DNA from: a virus
Length of the DNA stretch: 27,897 nucleotides
Reading direction: 5' to 3' (one strand)
Virus record (IMG/VR): IMGVR_UViG_3300037427_000638
Span: 1-27,897 of that record
This document shows, piece after piece, positions 8,545 to 19,400 of the stretch. The notes under the pieces are model-generated. The model did no database searches. It was not told the origin of the DNA and was given only the letters and a program-made list of their open reading frames with translations. Each line of letters opens with the position of its first letter. Position 1 is the first letter of the stretch. Made by a program: the position numbers and the translations under genes.

Positions 8545-11500
8545 TTATTTGTAAATGTTTAATAAAGCACCAGCTTCGTTGTGTTGTTGTCGGCTTAGGG
8601 ATGGATTTTTATTTCTATTATATTTCGCTGCATCTTCTTTCTTCTGTGCTTGTACCAGAGCTATAACATTAGGATCAGTTTGAATTGATGCCCATGCCCT
8701 AGATTGAGCACGTTTCATTAAAGCTTGAATTAATATATTATGTGTGTAACTCATAGGAGATATACCAGGTGGTCTCTTATGCCTACCTGTTCTGATATCT
8801 TCTTCCATTCTAGCTAAAGATTCTATTACTTCTGGGTTCTGTGCTAACTTAGCTAGCTGTAATTCCAAGTCTTGATCACCTAATGCTTTCTGATATTTAG
8901 AACGTACTGAAGGCGAATTCGCCAAGCTAATACCATTAGGTGAACTCATAGCAGTAGTACGTAGAGGATAATTACTTTGTATTAATAGCTGTCTACCGGG
9001 TGATTGATCGAAATTTAACTGTATAGGACTAATAGCATTGAACATCCTAGTAGCTGGATTCCAATTTTTAATCGGCTGACCATTTAATATATCATATTTA
9101 ATAGGTAATTCATCTTCACCTGCTACTTGCTCCATGAATAAATTTCTATTTCTTATACTATCCCAGAATCCAGAATCAAGTTCTCTTTGATATGGAGTGA
9201 TAACACGACCTAATTCATTTCTTAAACCAGCAAGTGGTACAGTATTATTAGCTAATGATGCAGCTATTTTCTGCATAGATTTAGGGTTGTTACCAAATAA
9301 ATCTACTAGTTGATTGATACCTTGTAGATATGTTTTAGTAACTAATCCTTTAGCTATAATTAAAGAGTGTGCTAATAAACCTTTCTCTACCCATTGATCG
9401 CCCATCATTCTTTGATTGTCACCCATATCAGCTATAGCAGCTAACATGTTAGAAAATGGTTCCATGGATTCATAGCTGACCCATACATCTCCTAATTTGA
9501 TTGATCTAGGTTTCCAACCAGCAGACTCCCATACACGTCTATCTTGTATATCAGCAGGTCCATTACCTGTTAGTCCACCATTTAGATACTTCTGTGACGC
9601 CATAAACATGACACTACTACCTATTGCTAATCTACCATTCTGTAGAGCTTTAGCATTAGCTAAATCTTGAGCATTTTCTATACCATATTTTCTAACAGCA
9701 TCTAAATTATCAGCTGTAGCCCATGCTACTTCATTGAATTCTTTTACTAAGAAGTTAAGTCCCGGTATATGTTTAAATGATAATTCAAGACCATTAATAC
9801 CAGTTCTAGCAAATAGATAGAATGGTTTAAGCATTGGTTGCTTAGAGAACATTTCATCTAAAGCCTTTCCAAATCCTGTTATATCCTTACTTAAGGTAAC
9901 TTCACCTCTAGCAAATTTTAACATGCTATCATTAATACTAGCATCTGCAGGATCAAAGATCTCATTATAGAAACGAGTCTCATACTCCTTCATAGCTTGT
10001 GGAGTAACATCTGGTATTCTACCATCTTGCCATACTGCCTGTAATGCTCTTTCTTTAGCTCTAGCTCTTGCTAGAATCATAGTGAAAGCATCATCAGTAG
10101 CTGCCATTAACTTAGTAGAATAAGTAAGGAAGTTATTTTGATTAGCAGATCGTGCTAAGTTTGTAACACGATACGCTGCTTTCTCACCTACAGTACCTCT
10201 AGTTTCAGCCCAATGACCCATCAATTCCCAATGATTATCAGCTACAGTATATTCAGAATATCTACTTTTAATTGTATTAATATCACCACTCCAATAGCTA
10301 TCTAATCTAGATCTAAAATATTGATAAGATTCAGGTACAGCTTGTATCATAGAGTTAGCACTAGCTAATGCACTCTTAAGTGTGGAGGAATCTCCAGAAC
10401 CTAAATACCTTATAGCACCACCCATTATCTGTGACATTGGTCTAGTAAAGGTTGCAGTAGCAGTACCCATAATAGCTCTTAATGGAGTTTTAGGACCACT
10501 AAGTATACTATTAATCATTACACCCTGTAACTCTTTAATCATTTGACCTGTATGTTGTACCCCACTTTCACCAGTACTACCTATAAGTTTCTTATGCATA
10601 TAGTTATCAAAGTCATTCCAATTATGTATCTTATTAGACATTGAGAATGCTTCTAATACAGCATGTAAAAAGTCATCTGTAGGATCTTGTCGTGCAAGAT
10701 CTAACATCATATCTACTTGTTGTTTAGAGGTACTATGGATATCTAGCAATGTTTCAGCCATTTCTTTTTTAGTTAAACCTAAACTTTCTTGAGCTGCTTC
10801 TTGTAAAAATCTAGATGATTTTGTCTCTGTCATTAAAACAATTAGATTATCTCTAATAGATTTTAAAGGACCGTCTACATCAGCTACGTCAGCTATATCT
10901 TTTAATTCTCTAGAAGCTACAGCTAAATCCCGTAACTTTTTCATTAGAGAAGATTGTATTAAATCAGCTGCAATTACTGTTTCTGGAGACCAATTACCTG
11001 GACCTTTACGTGGTTCATTACGTACAAGAGGATCTAGGAATTCATCTGGAGTCATATCACCAGCATCTCTGCCATGAGTAACTTCCATCATACGTTCGTA
11101 TGCATCACCAAAAGCATCTTGCCAAGTCTTACGTTGATTTCTTAACTGTTCTCCTAGTATCTTAGTACGTGTATCACCAAAGAGTTCTTTAGCAACATCT
11201 TCATTAATAGATCTTTTACCAACACCATTGTTAGCAAGCTCTTCAGCAGCAGCTGCAGTAATAATATTATCTGTAGATCCTTTTTCTGCACCCCAATCCT
11301 TATCGATCTTTTTTAAATCTTTAGCTATATCCCACGCATGACCAGTAGAGTTAGGACTACCTTGCCAAGGATCAGCAATAGGCTTATTTTTATGTCCACG
11401 GAATCCTTCATCTTCTAATTCAACCAAACCTTTTTCAGTTGATTGAGTTTGAACATTGTCATTACGTTCATCAATTTTCCGTTCAGCTCTAGCTTCATTA

Positions 11501-12519
11501 TTTTCTAGAGGATCATTCCATGAGCGATAAAGACCTTTTTTATCTGCTTTGTGAACCTTCTTCATTTCTGCTATCTGTCTTTCAGGAGATAATTTATTAA
11601 AATCAATACCTTTAGTAAACAGTTTCTGTGCAGTTGCTCTTCTTAAATTAATATCAATTTGTTCTTTAGCAGCGGCTTCAGCTTTGGCTACTCTTCTAGC
11701 TTCTATCTGATTCACTGCTTTCAGATCACCTTCAGTTGGTTTTTTAGTTATACCTTTAGCTGCTCTTGATTTACCAATAGCTCTAAATATAGTATCAGTT
11801 ACAGCACCAATACCCATACCCTCAGTTACATTCTTAAGGGTTTTCATTAATGGATGATCTGAATCTTTAGTTGCTAAAGGTGTATCAATAAAACCAAAAC
11901 GATCTCTTAGTACAGCTAATCCATTAGCATCTTGAGAATACTCAGATACTAAATCAGAAGCTGCACCAACGGCTGCACCTTTAAGAAGATGATTTTGAGC
12001 AATAGTTCTACCTGCTTTAGATCTAGCTACTCTATTAATCAGTTTACCAGCTTGACCTAGTTTACCTTTTCTAGCTAAACCTACTGCTCCTACTACACCA
12101 CCAGCTAATGTACCAAAGTGTACACCACTACGTATTAAGCTTCCCCACCAAGTCTTCTCAATAGGATTTGCATTCTCAAGTGGACTCCAACCGGGTTTAT
12201 AACCTTCACCCATAGGGTTGCCAGTTGCCATATCCACATATCTTTGAGGAGCTGTTAATACAGAACTAGCTGTATCACGAACCCCACCAACGACAGCTTT
12301 ACCTACTTCTGCTACATTTTCTTTAAGTCCAAAATTTTTTGGATCTTTAGCAGCATGGGAATCCTCTAGTTCAGCTTTTCTTTGTGCTGCGGCTTTCTCA
12401 GCTTCTAATTGATTCTGTGCTTCTAAAGCATCTTTTGCTTTCATCTCTTCAAGAGAAGTTTCAGCAGAGTCAATCCTGCGATTCCTCGCTTGTTCATTTA
12501 TAAGTACTGGATTTCCCAT
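8545..12519 (-). CDS. Internal virion (ejection) protein, T7 gp16-like
   Basis: The protein has 1324 residues, close to T7 gp16 (1318), and lies just before the tail fibre as gp16 does. In T7 this protein is part of the inner core, enters the cell and helps form the DNA ejection channel. Visible features are a charged coiled N-terminus (about 15-60), a Gly/Ala-rich hydrophobic stretch at about 124-150 ([23 protein letters not shown]), long charged helical regions and a basic C-terminus. I do not recognise the lytic transglycosylase domain that occupies the N-terminus of T7 gp16. Assignment is by size, position and composition rather than motif. The ATG is immediately downstream of the gp15-like stop, with an AGGG-type ribosome site inside the end of that gene. 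Confidence 0.85.
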   Translation of the reverse strand: MGNPVLINEQARNRRIDSAETSLEEMKAKDALEAQNQLEAEKAAAQRKAELEDSHAAKDPKNFGLKENVAEVGKAVVGGVRDTASSVLTAPQRYVDMATGNPMGEGYKPGWSPLENANPIEKTWWGSLIRSGVHFGTLAGGVVGAVGLARKGKLGQAGKLINRVARSKAGRTIAQNHLLKGAAVGAASDLVSEYSQDANGLAVLRDRFGFIDTPLATKDSDHPLMKTLKNVTEGMGIGAVTDTIFRAIGKSRAAKGITKKPTEGDLKAVNQIEARRVAKAEAAAKEQIDINLRRATAQKLFTKGIDFNKLSPERQIAEMKKVHKADKKGLYRSWNDPLENNEARAERKIDERNDNVQTQSTEKGLVELEDEGFRGHKNKPIADPWQGSPNSTGHAWDIAKDLKKIDKDWGAEKGSTDNIITAAAAEELANNGVGKRSINEDVAKELFGDTRTKILGEQLRNQRKTWQDAFGDAYERMMEVTHGRDAGDMTPDEFLDPLVRNEPRKGPGNWSPETVIAADLIQSSLMKKLRDLAVASRELKDIADVADVDGPLKSIRDNLIVLMTETKSSRFLQEAAQESLGLTKKEMAETLLDIHSTSKQQVDMMLDLARQDPTDDFLHAVLEAFSMSNKIHNWNDFDNYMHKKLIGSTGESGVQHTGQMIKELQGVMINSILSGPKTPLRAIMGTATATFTRPMSQIMGGAIRYLGSGDSSTLKSALASANSMIQAVPESYQYFRSRLDSYWSGDINTIKSRYSEYTVADNHWELMGHWAETRGTVGEKAAYRVTNLARSANQNNFLTYSTKLMAATDDAFTMILARARAKERALQAVWQDGRIPDVTPQAMKEYETRFYNEIFDPADASINDSMLKFARGEVTLSKDITGFGKALDEMFSKQPMLKPFYLFARTGINGLELSFKHIPGLNFLVKEFNEVAWATADNLDAVRKYGIENAQDLANAKALQNGRLAIGSSVMFMASQKYLNGGLTGNGPADIQDRRVWESAGWKPRSIKLGDVWVSYESMEPFSNMLAAIADMGDNQRMMGDQWVEKGLLAHSLIIAKGLVTKTYLQGINQLVDLFGNNPKSMQKIAASLANNTVPLAGLRNELGRVITPYQRELDSGFWDSIRNRNLFMEQVAGEDELPIKYDILNGQPIKNWNPATRMFNAISPIQLNFDQSPGRQLLIQSNYPLRTTAMSSPNGISLANSPSVRSKYQKALGDQDLELQLAKLAQNPEVIESLARMEEDIRTGRHKRPPGISPMSYTHNILIQALMKRAQSRAWASIQTDPNVIALVQAQKKEDAAKYNRNKNPSLSRQQHNEAGALLNIYK

Positions 12520-12520
12520 G

Positions 12521-15199
12521 CTATTTCCCTTTAGCTTTAATTACATTTACATCCACACATCCTGAATTGGCATCATTGTATGGATTATTAGGTTGTACGT
12601 TTCGTGTATATTTATCGAAGGTAGCTTGATTTACAGTTGATAAGGATGGGAATCGTTCACGTAGACCTGCTAATGAGTTATTAGCTTTACACCTTTCTCT
12701 AATTGAGTACAAGAATATTTTACCTTGTGTAGAACTATCGAAAGGTTGGTTCACATCAAGTTTTAATTCTTTCAGTGCAGCTTTGATAGTTTCTCTATTA
12801 ACATTATAAAGACCTACATTATCACTGAAGTGACCATTATCCATACCTAATAGGACTGCATAGATTGAATCACCTGTAGTACCATTTTGTACGGAGTCTC
12901 TATTACCAATTAACTCTAATAAGTCCTCTTGATTTACTACACCATCTTTATTAACATCACCTTCTACTTCAGGCTTCTTCTCTTTTGTCTCAGATTTTGT
13001 AGTATCATTAGTGCTTGAGTTATCTTCTTCCTCTTCACCTTTAGACTCACCTTTTGGATGTGTGGTTACAATAACTCTATTAGTACGTGCCATGCTAGGT
13101 TTAGAACTTAGCATAGATTCTAGATATGGCTGGAGTTGACCAGTTGTATTCATATGGTTAGGTAGTGGTAGATCCTTACCAGTATATGCTTTGTATTGTG
13201 CGGCAGCTAGTGCCCACTCAGCTGGTACACCATTAACAGGTTTATAATCAGCACCAATAGATCTAAACATTGGAGGTAATTTGAAAGATTCCCCACTAGC
13301 TATCTTATCTAGTTGTTGGATAGTACTAAGAGTACCCTTACTTTCATCACCATTAGTATCTAATCCGGGTATCTTATTAGTGAAGTCATTATTATTAGCT
13401 CTTAAATGTTTACTACCTAAGATATAATTCTCTACTGACCTGTGTCCTTCAGATGCTTCAAGTGGTTTAACAAAAACACCTTTATCAGAATCAGTATCTA
13501 GTTGCTTCATAGCTTCTGTATGAGCATCTGCATCACTCATACCATTCAATTTATTTTTAGCGTAATTTCTTTGGTATGATTCTAATCCTCTAGTTTCAAA
13601 ATCTTGGATATCTCTTGGAACAGCTTGGTTTGGACCAATATTTGTATTATAATAAGTGTTTGCTCCTGTTCTAGCACGAATTTTTGCAGCGTTTAAATTC
13701 TCAGTTGAAGCATGAGCAAAGCGTCTTGTCTTAGTTTTAGATTTATATTCGTCAGCATTTCTAACGGCCCAAGGTAATGTATCTGCAATATCTTGAGGTA
13801 AATACCCTAATTCCCTTATGTAGTAATCAGCTGTAGCTTGAGCATCATCTTCTGCTTGATCTTCAGCTGTAAGATACTTAGTTATTTCTTCAGGAACCTC
13901 ACCAATATTACCATCTTTCTTTTTGACACTATTCCATTGGTTAATGAACTGTTTCAATTCATCTTCAGTAATAGCCCTACCTTTATCATTTTCAAACTGT
14001 CGTATAGATTCTAAAGTAGTTTGTTTTAATTTAAAAGTTTCACGTTCAATTAAATTATTATGTTTATTAACCACTCTATTTTTTTGATCTTCAATTTTAT
14101 TTGAAATACCATTATTTGATAGAGCTTTTCTATAGACAACACTATCTCTTAATTTAATTTCTTTACCACCAGCTGATTTGTCTTTGATCATCATATCAAG
14201 TAAAGCATCAACTTCTTCACCTGTTATTTGGTCAGAATCTAAAGCTTTACCAATACCAACGAATACATTATCAATTAAACCTTGTGGTGTATATCTACCA
14301 CCATGTAACTTTACAAGTTCTTCTAGCTTCTCCTTAGCAGCTTCCGGTCCATTCTGTAAAGCTACAATAAATTGATCGTTAATCTCTTGTTTTCTTTGCT
14401 TGTCATGGGATTGACGCATTTCTTCGCCACGTGCATTGGCAATAGCAGTTTCATGCTCATCCATCTTCTGCCAAAGATATTTATTTCTACCAGTTAGAGT
14501 ACCTAACCCTTTATATTTCTGAAGGTATTGCTTCTTAACTTCTGTAGTAATAGCAGCTATCTCAGCAGAGCTTCCAGCGGATTGAAGATTAACATGCTTC
14601 ATACCACCCTGACCATCAGGTACTGGTACTGTTATATTCTGAGCTTCTTCACCTTGTCTCCACTGCGAATAATTATTACCTGCAGTTTGTAAGAGTTGGT
14701 TTGTATAAGCTACCTTAGCATAAGCACCTAAGTTTTCAAAGTTTTGTACTATTTCAGTGGAAGCTCCATCATTTTCAGCTGATGCTCCAAGATCATTTGC
14801 TAATGCTTGACCTTCAATAGCTCTCTCTGTATCTCCGGGTACGTTAGGTTCTATTGCAGCTATATGTGCAGCACCTTGAGTATGAGCTAATGCTTCACCT
14901 TCAGCTTCTTGTTTCTCTATTATTTTCTTAGCACCAGTATTAGCTAAACTAACTAATCTATCAGAAAACTTTTCAAGTTGTGCTACATTTCTATTTTGTG
15001 AATATTTTTCCCATTCATTTTGAAATGCTATATTTTTATCACCTTGAGCTTGGGCTCTAGTAAAATTATCCCAAGCTGTCTTTTGGTTTTTCTCCATTAA
15101 AGGAGTTACATCTGCAGCGATAACTGGATCAAAATTAACTGGCAAAGCAGCAGCGTTGAATTCAGCTTCGTCTGTAAATACTGTTTGATTGTCTGCCAT
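12521..15199 (-). CDS. Internal virion (ejection) protein, T7 gp15-like, with dockerin-like EF-hand
   Basis: The protein has 892 residues (T7 gp15 has 747) and sits between the gp14-like and gp16-like genes. It is mostly charged and helical, typical of inner-core proteins that leave the capsid to form part of the periplasmic DNA conduit. After an acidic low-complexity linker (about 725-745, many Glu, Ser and Lys) there is a canonical calcium loop at residues 748-759, DVNKDGVVNQED, with acidic or Asn ligands at positions 1, 3, 5, 9 and 12. It resembles a dockerin or EF-hand repeat. A C-terminal region follows (about 770-892) containing YNVNRETIKAALKELKLDVN, vaguely like phage muramidase-associated domains, though that is weak. 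Assignment to gp15 rests on order and size. Confidence 0.87.
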   Translation of the reverse strand: MADNQTVFTDEAEFNAAALPVNFDPVIAADVTPLMEKNQKTAWDNFTRAQAQGDKNIAFQNEWEKYSQNRNVAQLEKFSDRLVSLANTGAKKIIEKQEAEGEALAHTQGAAHIAAIEPNVPGDTERAIEGQALANDLGASAENDGASTEIVQNFENLGAYAKVAYTNQLLQTAGNNYSQWRQGEEAQNITVPVPDGQGGMKHVNLQSAGSSAEIAAITTEVKKQYLQKYKGLGTLTGRNKYLWQKMDEHETAIANARGEEMRQSHDKQRKQEINDQFIVALQNGPEAAKEKLEELVKLHGGRYTPQGLIDNVFVGIGKALDSDQITGEEVDALLDMMIKDKSAGGKEIKLRDSVVYRKALSNNGISNKIEDQKNRVVNKHNNLIERETFKLKQTTLESIRQFENDKGRAITEDELKQFINQWNSVKKKDGNIGEVPEEITKYLTAEDQAEDDAQATADYYIRELGYLPQDIADTLPWAVRNADEYKSKTKTRRFAHASTENLNAAKIRARTGANTYYNTNIGPNQAVPRDIQDFETRGLESYQRNYAKNKLNGMSDADAHTEAMKQLDTDSDKGVFVKPLEASEGHRSVENYILGSKHLRANNNDFTNKIPGLDTNGDESKGTLSTIQQLDKIASGESFKLPPMFRSIGADYKPVNGVPAEWALAAAQYKAYTGKDLPLPNHMNTTGQLQPYLESMLSSKPSMARTNRVIVTTHPKGESKGEEEEDNSSTNDTTKSETKEKKPEVEGDVNKDGVVNQEDLLELIGNRDSVQNGTTGDSIYAVLLGMDNGHFSDNVGLYNVNRETIKAALKELKLDVNQPFDSSTQGKIFLYSIRERCKANNSLAGLRERFPSLSTVNQATFDKYTRNVQPNNPYNDANSGCVDVNVIKAKGK

Positions 15200-15205
15200 A
15201 ATTAA

Positions 15206-16048
15206 TTAAAATGAGGTTGGTGTTGTGTTAGCTTCTAATCCACTAAATGCATTTTCTGGAGCAAAAGGCATAGCTGCATTAACAGCACCAAGTCCTGCAC
15301 TAAGAAGACTTAATGGACTACCTTGTAAATGAGAAGTACTACCCATACGAGCATCACCTCCATGCCAAGCCATTCTAGGAACAATAGCAGTTTTAGCCCA
15401 TGATTGGAAATCACTACTAAGATGCTTTCTTCCTATACCAGCCATTTGTTCTTTAGCAGAAGCTCTCGCACCAGCAAGACTTGCAGTCATTTTAGCTTGT
15501 TGACGTCCAAAATTACCAAGGCTATTAATTAAATCAGCTCTATCAGCACTACGAGAAGATCCTCTTCTACTTGCACCTTTAGCTGCTTGCATACCTTGAA
15601 CATGTGCTAATTTCTGTTGTAACTGTTCTCTAGCATATGATGCTCTAGCAAATGTATTATTTAAGTTACGTTGTACATTAGCGTAAGCTCCGCCTGCAGC
15701 TGAAGCATAAAACTCCGACTGCATTTTACCTTGTTTTAATCTTTCTTTAAAGATACGGACAGTATCTTCATTGTGTTGTCCTACTTTAAGTTTATTAAAG
15801 TGAGCATTATATACATTTCTACCATGTTGAGCCGCGAATTGTTTTACAGCAGCTCTGCTTTTACCATGAGCTCCTAACAGAGATGAACCAAAACTTGCAC
15901 CACCAGCAAGCATCATTGCACCTGTTATAATGATATTCGATTCAATGCCGGATTCGGCTATTATTTTTTTGGCTAAATTATGTCCGCCCGGAGGAAGCAT
16001 TGCTTCTTCGGCAGGGTTCATTGGAACGCCAAATTCATTAAATTGCAT
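15206..16048 (-). CDS. Internal virion protein, T7 gp14-like
   Basis: The protein has 280 residues, somewhat longer than T7 gp14 (196). It begins MQFNEFGVPMNPAEEAMLPP. A hydrophobic Gly/Ala/Met segment at about 38-60 (NIIITGAMMLAGGASFGSSLL) fits a membrane insertion region. Most of the rest is Ala/Gln/Arg-rich predicted helix (REQLQQKLAHVQGMQAAKGA). In T7, gp14 is the smallest core protein and is inserted into the outer membrane during DNA ejection. The gene order (gp12, gp13-like, this, gp15, gp16) supports the call. Its start overlaps the preceding gene by 11 bases, and the next gene starts six bases after its stop. Confidence 0.85.
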   Translation of the reverse strand: MQFNEFGVPMNPAEEAMLPPGGHNLAKKIIAESGIESNIIITGAMMLAGGASFGSSLLGAHGKSRAAVKQFAAQHGRNVYNAHFNKLKVGQHNEDTVRIFKERLKQGKMQSEFYASAAGGAYANVQRNLNNTFARASYAREQLQQKLAHVQGMQAAKGASRRGSSRSADRADLINSLGNFGRQQAKMTASLAGARASAKEQMAGIGRKHLSSDFQSWAKTAIVPRMAWHGGDARMGSTSHLQGSPLSLLSAGLGAVNAAMPFAPENAFSGLEANTTPTSF

Positions 16049-16487
16049 AATTTTTAATCTTTACGAATTCTACAAAGTACAGGTTATTTGGTCCAGTTGG
16101 AATGACCCGTAGAAACTTATAACCAAGATGTTTTAATAATTTTAGGTGAGCAACATTTCTAATATCTGCAATATTATAATGTAGCTTGTGCGGTAAAGAG
16201 TTGAGCCACCGCTTTAATGCTCTCATAAATGCTATGGGATGATTACGTACTTCATTAGTACTTAACATCCATATACAACCTGTATCATCTATACCTGCCA
16301 TAGCGACAATCTTGCCGTCGGGTGTTTCAAAAACAACGGTATAAATAGCTACAACACTACGAGCAATAGCAAGGACCGGATGCATACCCGATCCATCTAC
16401 CACTTCTCTCATGTCATCTGGTTGTAAATTCAAAGCTGTATGTGCAGCATCAGCTAGGGTGGGTAGTCTGAAGCTAATTTTATCCAC
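16038..16487 (-). CDS. T7 gp13-like protein with GNAT acetyltransferase-like fold
   Basis: The protein has 149 residues. The pattern resembles a GNAT fold: strands with aromatic/Val content (about 42-56 and 58-75, containing GKIVAMAGIDDTGCIWML), a helix (MRALKRWLNSLPHKL), then NVAHLKLLKHLGYKFLR at 111-127. That last phrase matches the usual GNAT C-terminal N..A..LL..LGF element. T7-group gp13 proteins (a DUF2833-type family) have this relation and are needed for virion morphogenesis in T7. Whether it is catalytic cannot be told from sequence; I see no clear acetyl-CoA loop (R/Q-x-x-G-x-G/A). It overlaps the tail tubular B gene by 8 bases and the gp14-like gene by 11. Confidence 0.83.
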   Translation of the reverse strand: MDKISFRLPTLADAAHTALNLQPDDMREVVDGSGMHPVLAIARSVVAIYTVVFETPDGKIVAMAGIDDTGCIWMLSTNEVRNHPIAFMRALKRWLNSLPHKLHYNIADIRNVAHLKLLKHLGYKFLRVIPTGPNNLYFVEFVKIKNYAI

Positions 16488-19400
16488 GTCTATAGAATTT
16501 ATCTGTGTATCTACCTTCCCAGTTCATACCTAATAAACTGACTGGTAGTGGTGTATCTCCTACAATACTGAGAGAGACGTTTTCATTTCGCTGATATATT
16601 GGTACATCATGTATCGCATCAGCTGTCATATTAACGTTTCCTAATTGATATTGATGTGGTTTATTAACACTAATAGTTTGACTTCTATTTGGTATACCTG
16701 TTAAATTTACATTATAAGTTATAGGTCCACTAAGTCCTGTAGCAATTTTAATTCTATGTATAATTACATTAGAAGTATAATCAGCTTTAATACCGTCTTC
16801 ACCTTCTTTTTGAGTAGGATAAAGTCTAGGTACATCAACTTGCATATCATAGATATATCCAATAATAACGTTCTGTCCTCTATAATCTCCATCAATATCT
16901 ACATACTGACCACCACCTTGTACACTATTGAGATTACCAGCAACAAAAGTACCAGCGACAGTTGGATATATAATAGCTCCAACACCACCAACACCTGTTG
17001 CTCCTATATAACCACCTAACGCTAATACTGCTAATTTTTTTGTTGCAATATGTTGCCAAGGTAAGAAAATCCTAGTTGTTTCAGCAGTAGAATCATATGT
17101 TCTATATGGGTTTGTATAATATAAATCCATACAAACATCAGTCTTTTCACCTGTAGGTAAAGTTAAGAAACCTGTATCACTAGCTTGGGATAGCTCAATT
17201 GATTCAACATATACATCAGATCCATTAGCTACAACAGCATAGAATGTACTAACATCAAAGAATTGGTGTAATAATGTACCAGTTAACTCCCATTTATACC
17301 ATGTAGATGCAGCTCTTTTCTCTCCTAATTGATAGAATCTATATTGATATACAGTACTAGACCCTGTTTGACCAATTGAAACTATACCATTACCAGCTGA
17401 TTCTACTACACTATCTATTGTAGCAGGTACTAATTCAGGTACAATTTTTGTTTGGTCAAACATATATGGTGGTGTTGTTGTACTAATTTCAAACAACTCA
17501 TACAGTTTAGTCCATAAAGGAGTCTTAGAAATAAATGCGATGGAAGTACCTAAGTTAATTGCTGGTACTGTTGGATCAGATTCATAACTTGATATTGCAT
17601 TTATCTTAGCTGTTGTAGGACTCAGTACATCAGAGTCAGTTGACATCAAGAACTGCTCATTGTTACTAAATAATACTAAACCTGCTGCTGTATTTTTAAC
17701 ATAGTTTAAGAAAATAGGTTTTGTAGAAGAAGCAGATAAATCAATAGGATCATTTGCAGCTGCAATGGTAGCAGAACCTACAAAGAAATTATAGAAATCA
17801 TTTGCTTTACTCAGTACCATATACTCACCAGCTAAGAAACCAAATCTGTTCCTATAAAAGAACATGTTTCTAATAGCTATACCAGTACCACTATCTGTTC
17901 CATCAGAGCTTAAGAATGAAGGTAATGGGTTTGTAACAGCATCCCCTACAGTTCGATCTTCCCAATCAATTGATTGAAATATAAATGAACCATCAGCTTG
18001 TTGTTGTAACTTATGTGGCATAGTGAGAGGATCAATTTCGTATTTAATCCCCGGACCATTAGTTTCAATCCAAGTACCCGGTCCAACAGCAGCACTGTTT
18101 GTGGTTTCAAATTCAACCCACATATCATCAGCTTCAAAATCTGCAGCATTAGATATTTTTAATTTATAACCATCTTTACATTGTAGAGGTAAGCGTGTAA
18201 TATCTGCAACTTGATCTTGAAATACATATAAAGCATCATCTTGAGAACCACCAGATACTGAAACAGTAAACGCTGATGACTTAGTGATATGTATACCCGG
18301 ACCAACAGCTGTAGCAGTAACGCCAGTTAAGGCATCAAGTGATGTCTGTAAAGCAGCAACAATTGTACTAGCGTCAACAACACCTGCACTAACAGTTTGT
18401 CCTGTTGTATGTGTTACTGTATCACTACCTACTGTTACTTTATAATTAGCATTATATGCAACAACATTAATAACAATAAAAGCTTGATGTGTTAAGGCTG
18501 CTACAGTACTAGCTGTCATAGCTGGTATTTTCTTTTTATTAAGAACAAATACTGTCTGTTCTAATGTAAGAAATTCTAGATCATCTGCAGTTGCATCTTT
18601 AAGATAACCATCACTAGGGATAGCAGAGATATTACAATTAGTTATTTCAGCATCATAATTATTTTGAGCAGTTTCTTCAGCTGTTACAGCGTTAGTATAA
18701 TTTGTCTGAGCTGTGTTCATTGCTGACAAAGCTGTAGCTAATTCACCAGCTGTATTAACAGGGTCGTTACTTTTTTTAGCTCCGTATAACTTATAACCTT
18801 GAGAAGCTAAGATAGGATGTTCATTAGTTTTATCTGTTCCTAATGCATATTGTATCTTAATTACTTTGAAGGTAGCATTACCACCACCACCTGTTATAGT
18901 AATAACTTCATCAATTTTATAACCATCATTAGCTAAAGGTATACCGTTTGAAACAGCTCCACCTCCACCACTTGCTATAGTAACAGCCTGATCAATCACA
19001 CCACCTGTAACTGTATATGTTACTGTAAGCCCTGTTCCTGAGCCTGAGGATGTTGTTGCTACTCCACTTAATGCAGAGTAACCTGTACCTCCTGAGACAC
19101 GTTCTAGAGTCACGACGGGGCCAGTCAGGACACCTGCTGAGACATACTTAACTACTTTATTATCTACAATAGTATATGTATCACTTGTTTCTTGTTGATA
19201 TATACCATCTGTAAGTATCTCCTCAACCGTTCCAGAGGTTAAATTATAATCATTATTAGTACTCCATAGATATGATTCAACTCTATCTTGTCCTGCTAAT
19301 GTTTCAGAGTAAGTAGCTTGTGCAGTATTTAATGTATCACGTCTTGCTTTCGTTGTTGCAACTGCATTGTAATATGCTTCAGTATCAGTTTGATAGTTGG

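Noticed and set aside
16756-17019. Plus-strand frame of 87 codons, very rich in Ser, Ile and Asn
   Set aside because: Antisense to the conserved nozzle gene; low-complexity translation typical of a shadow frame.
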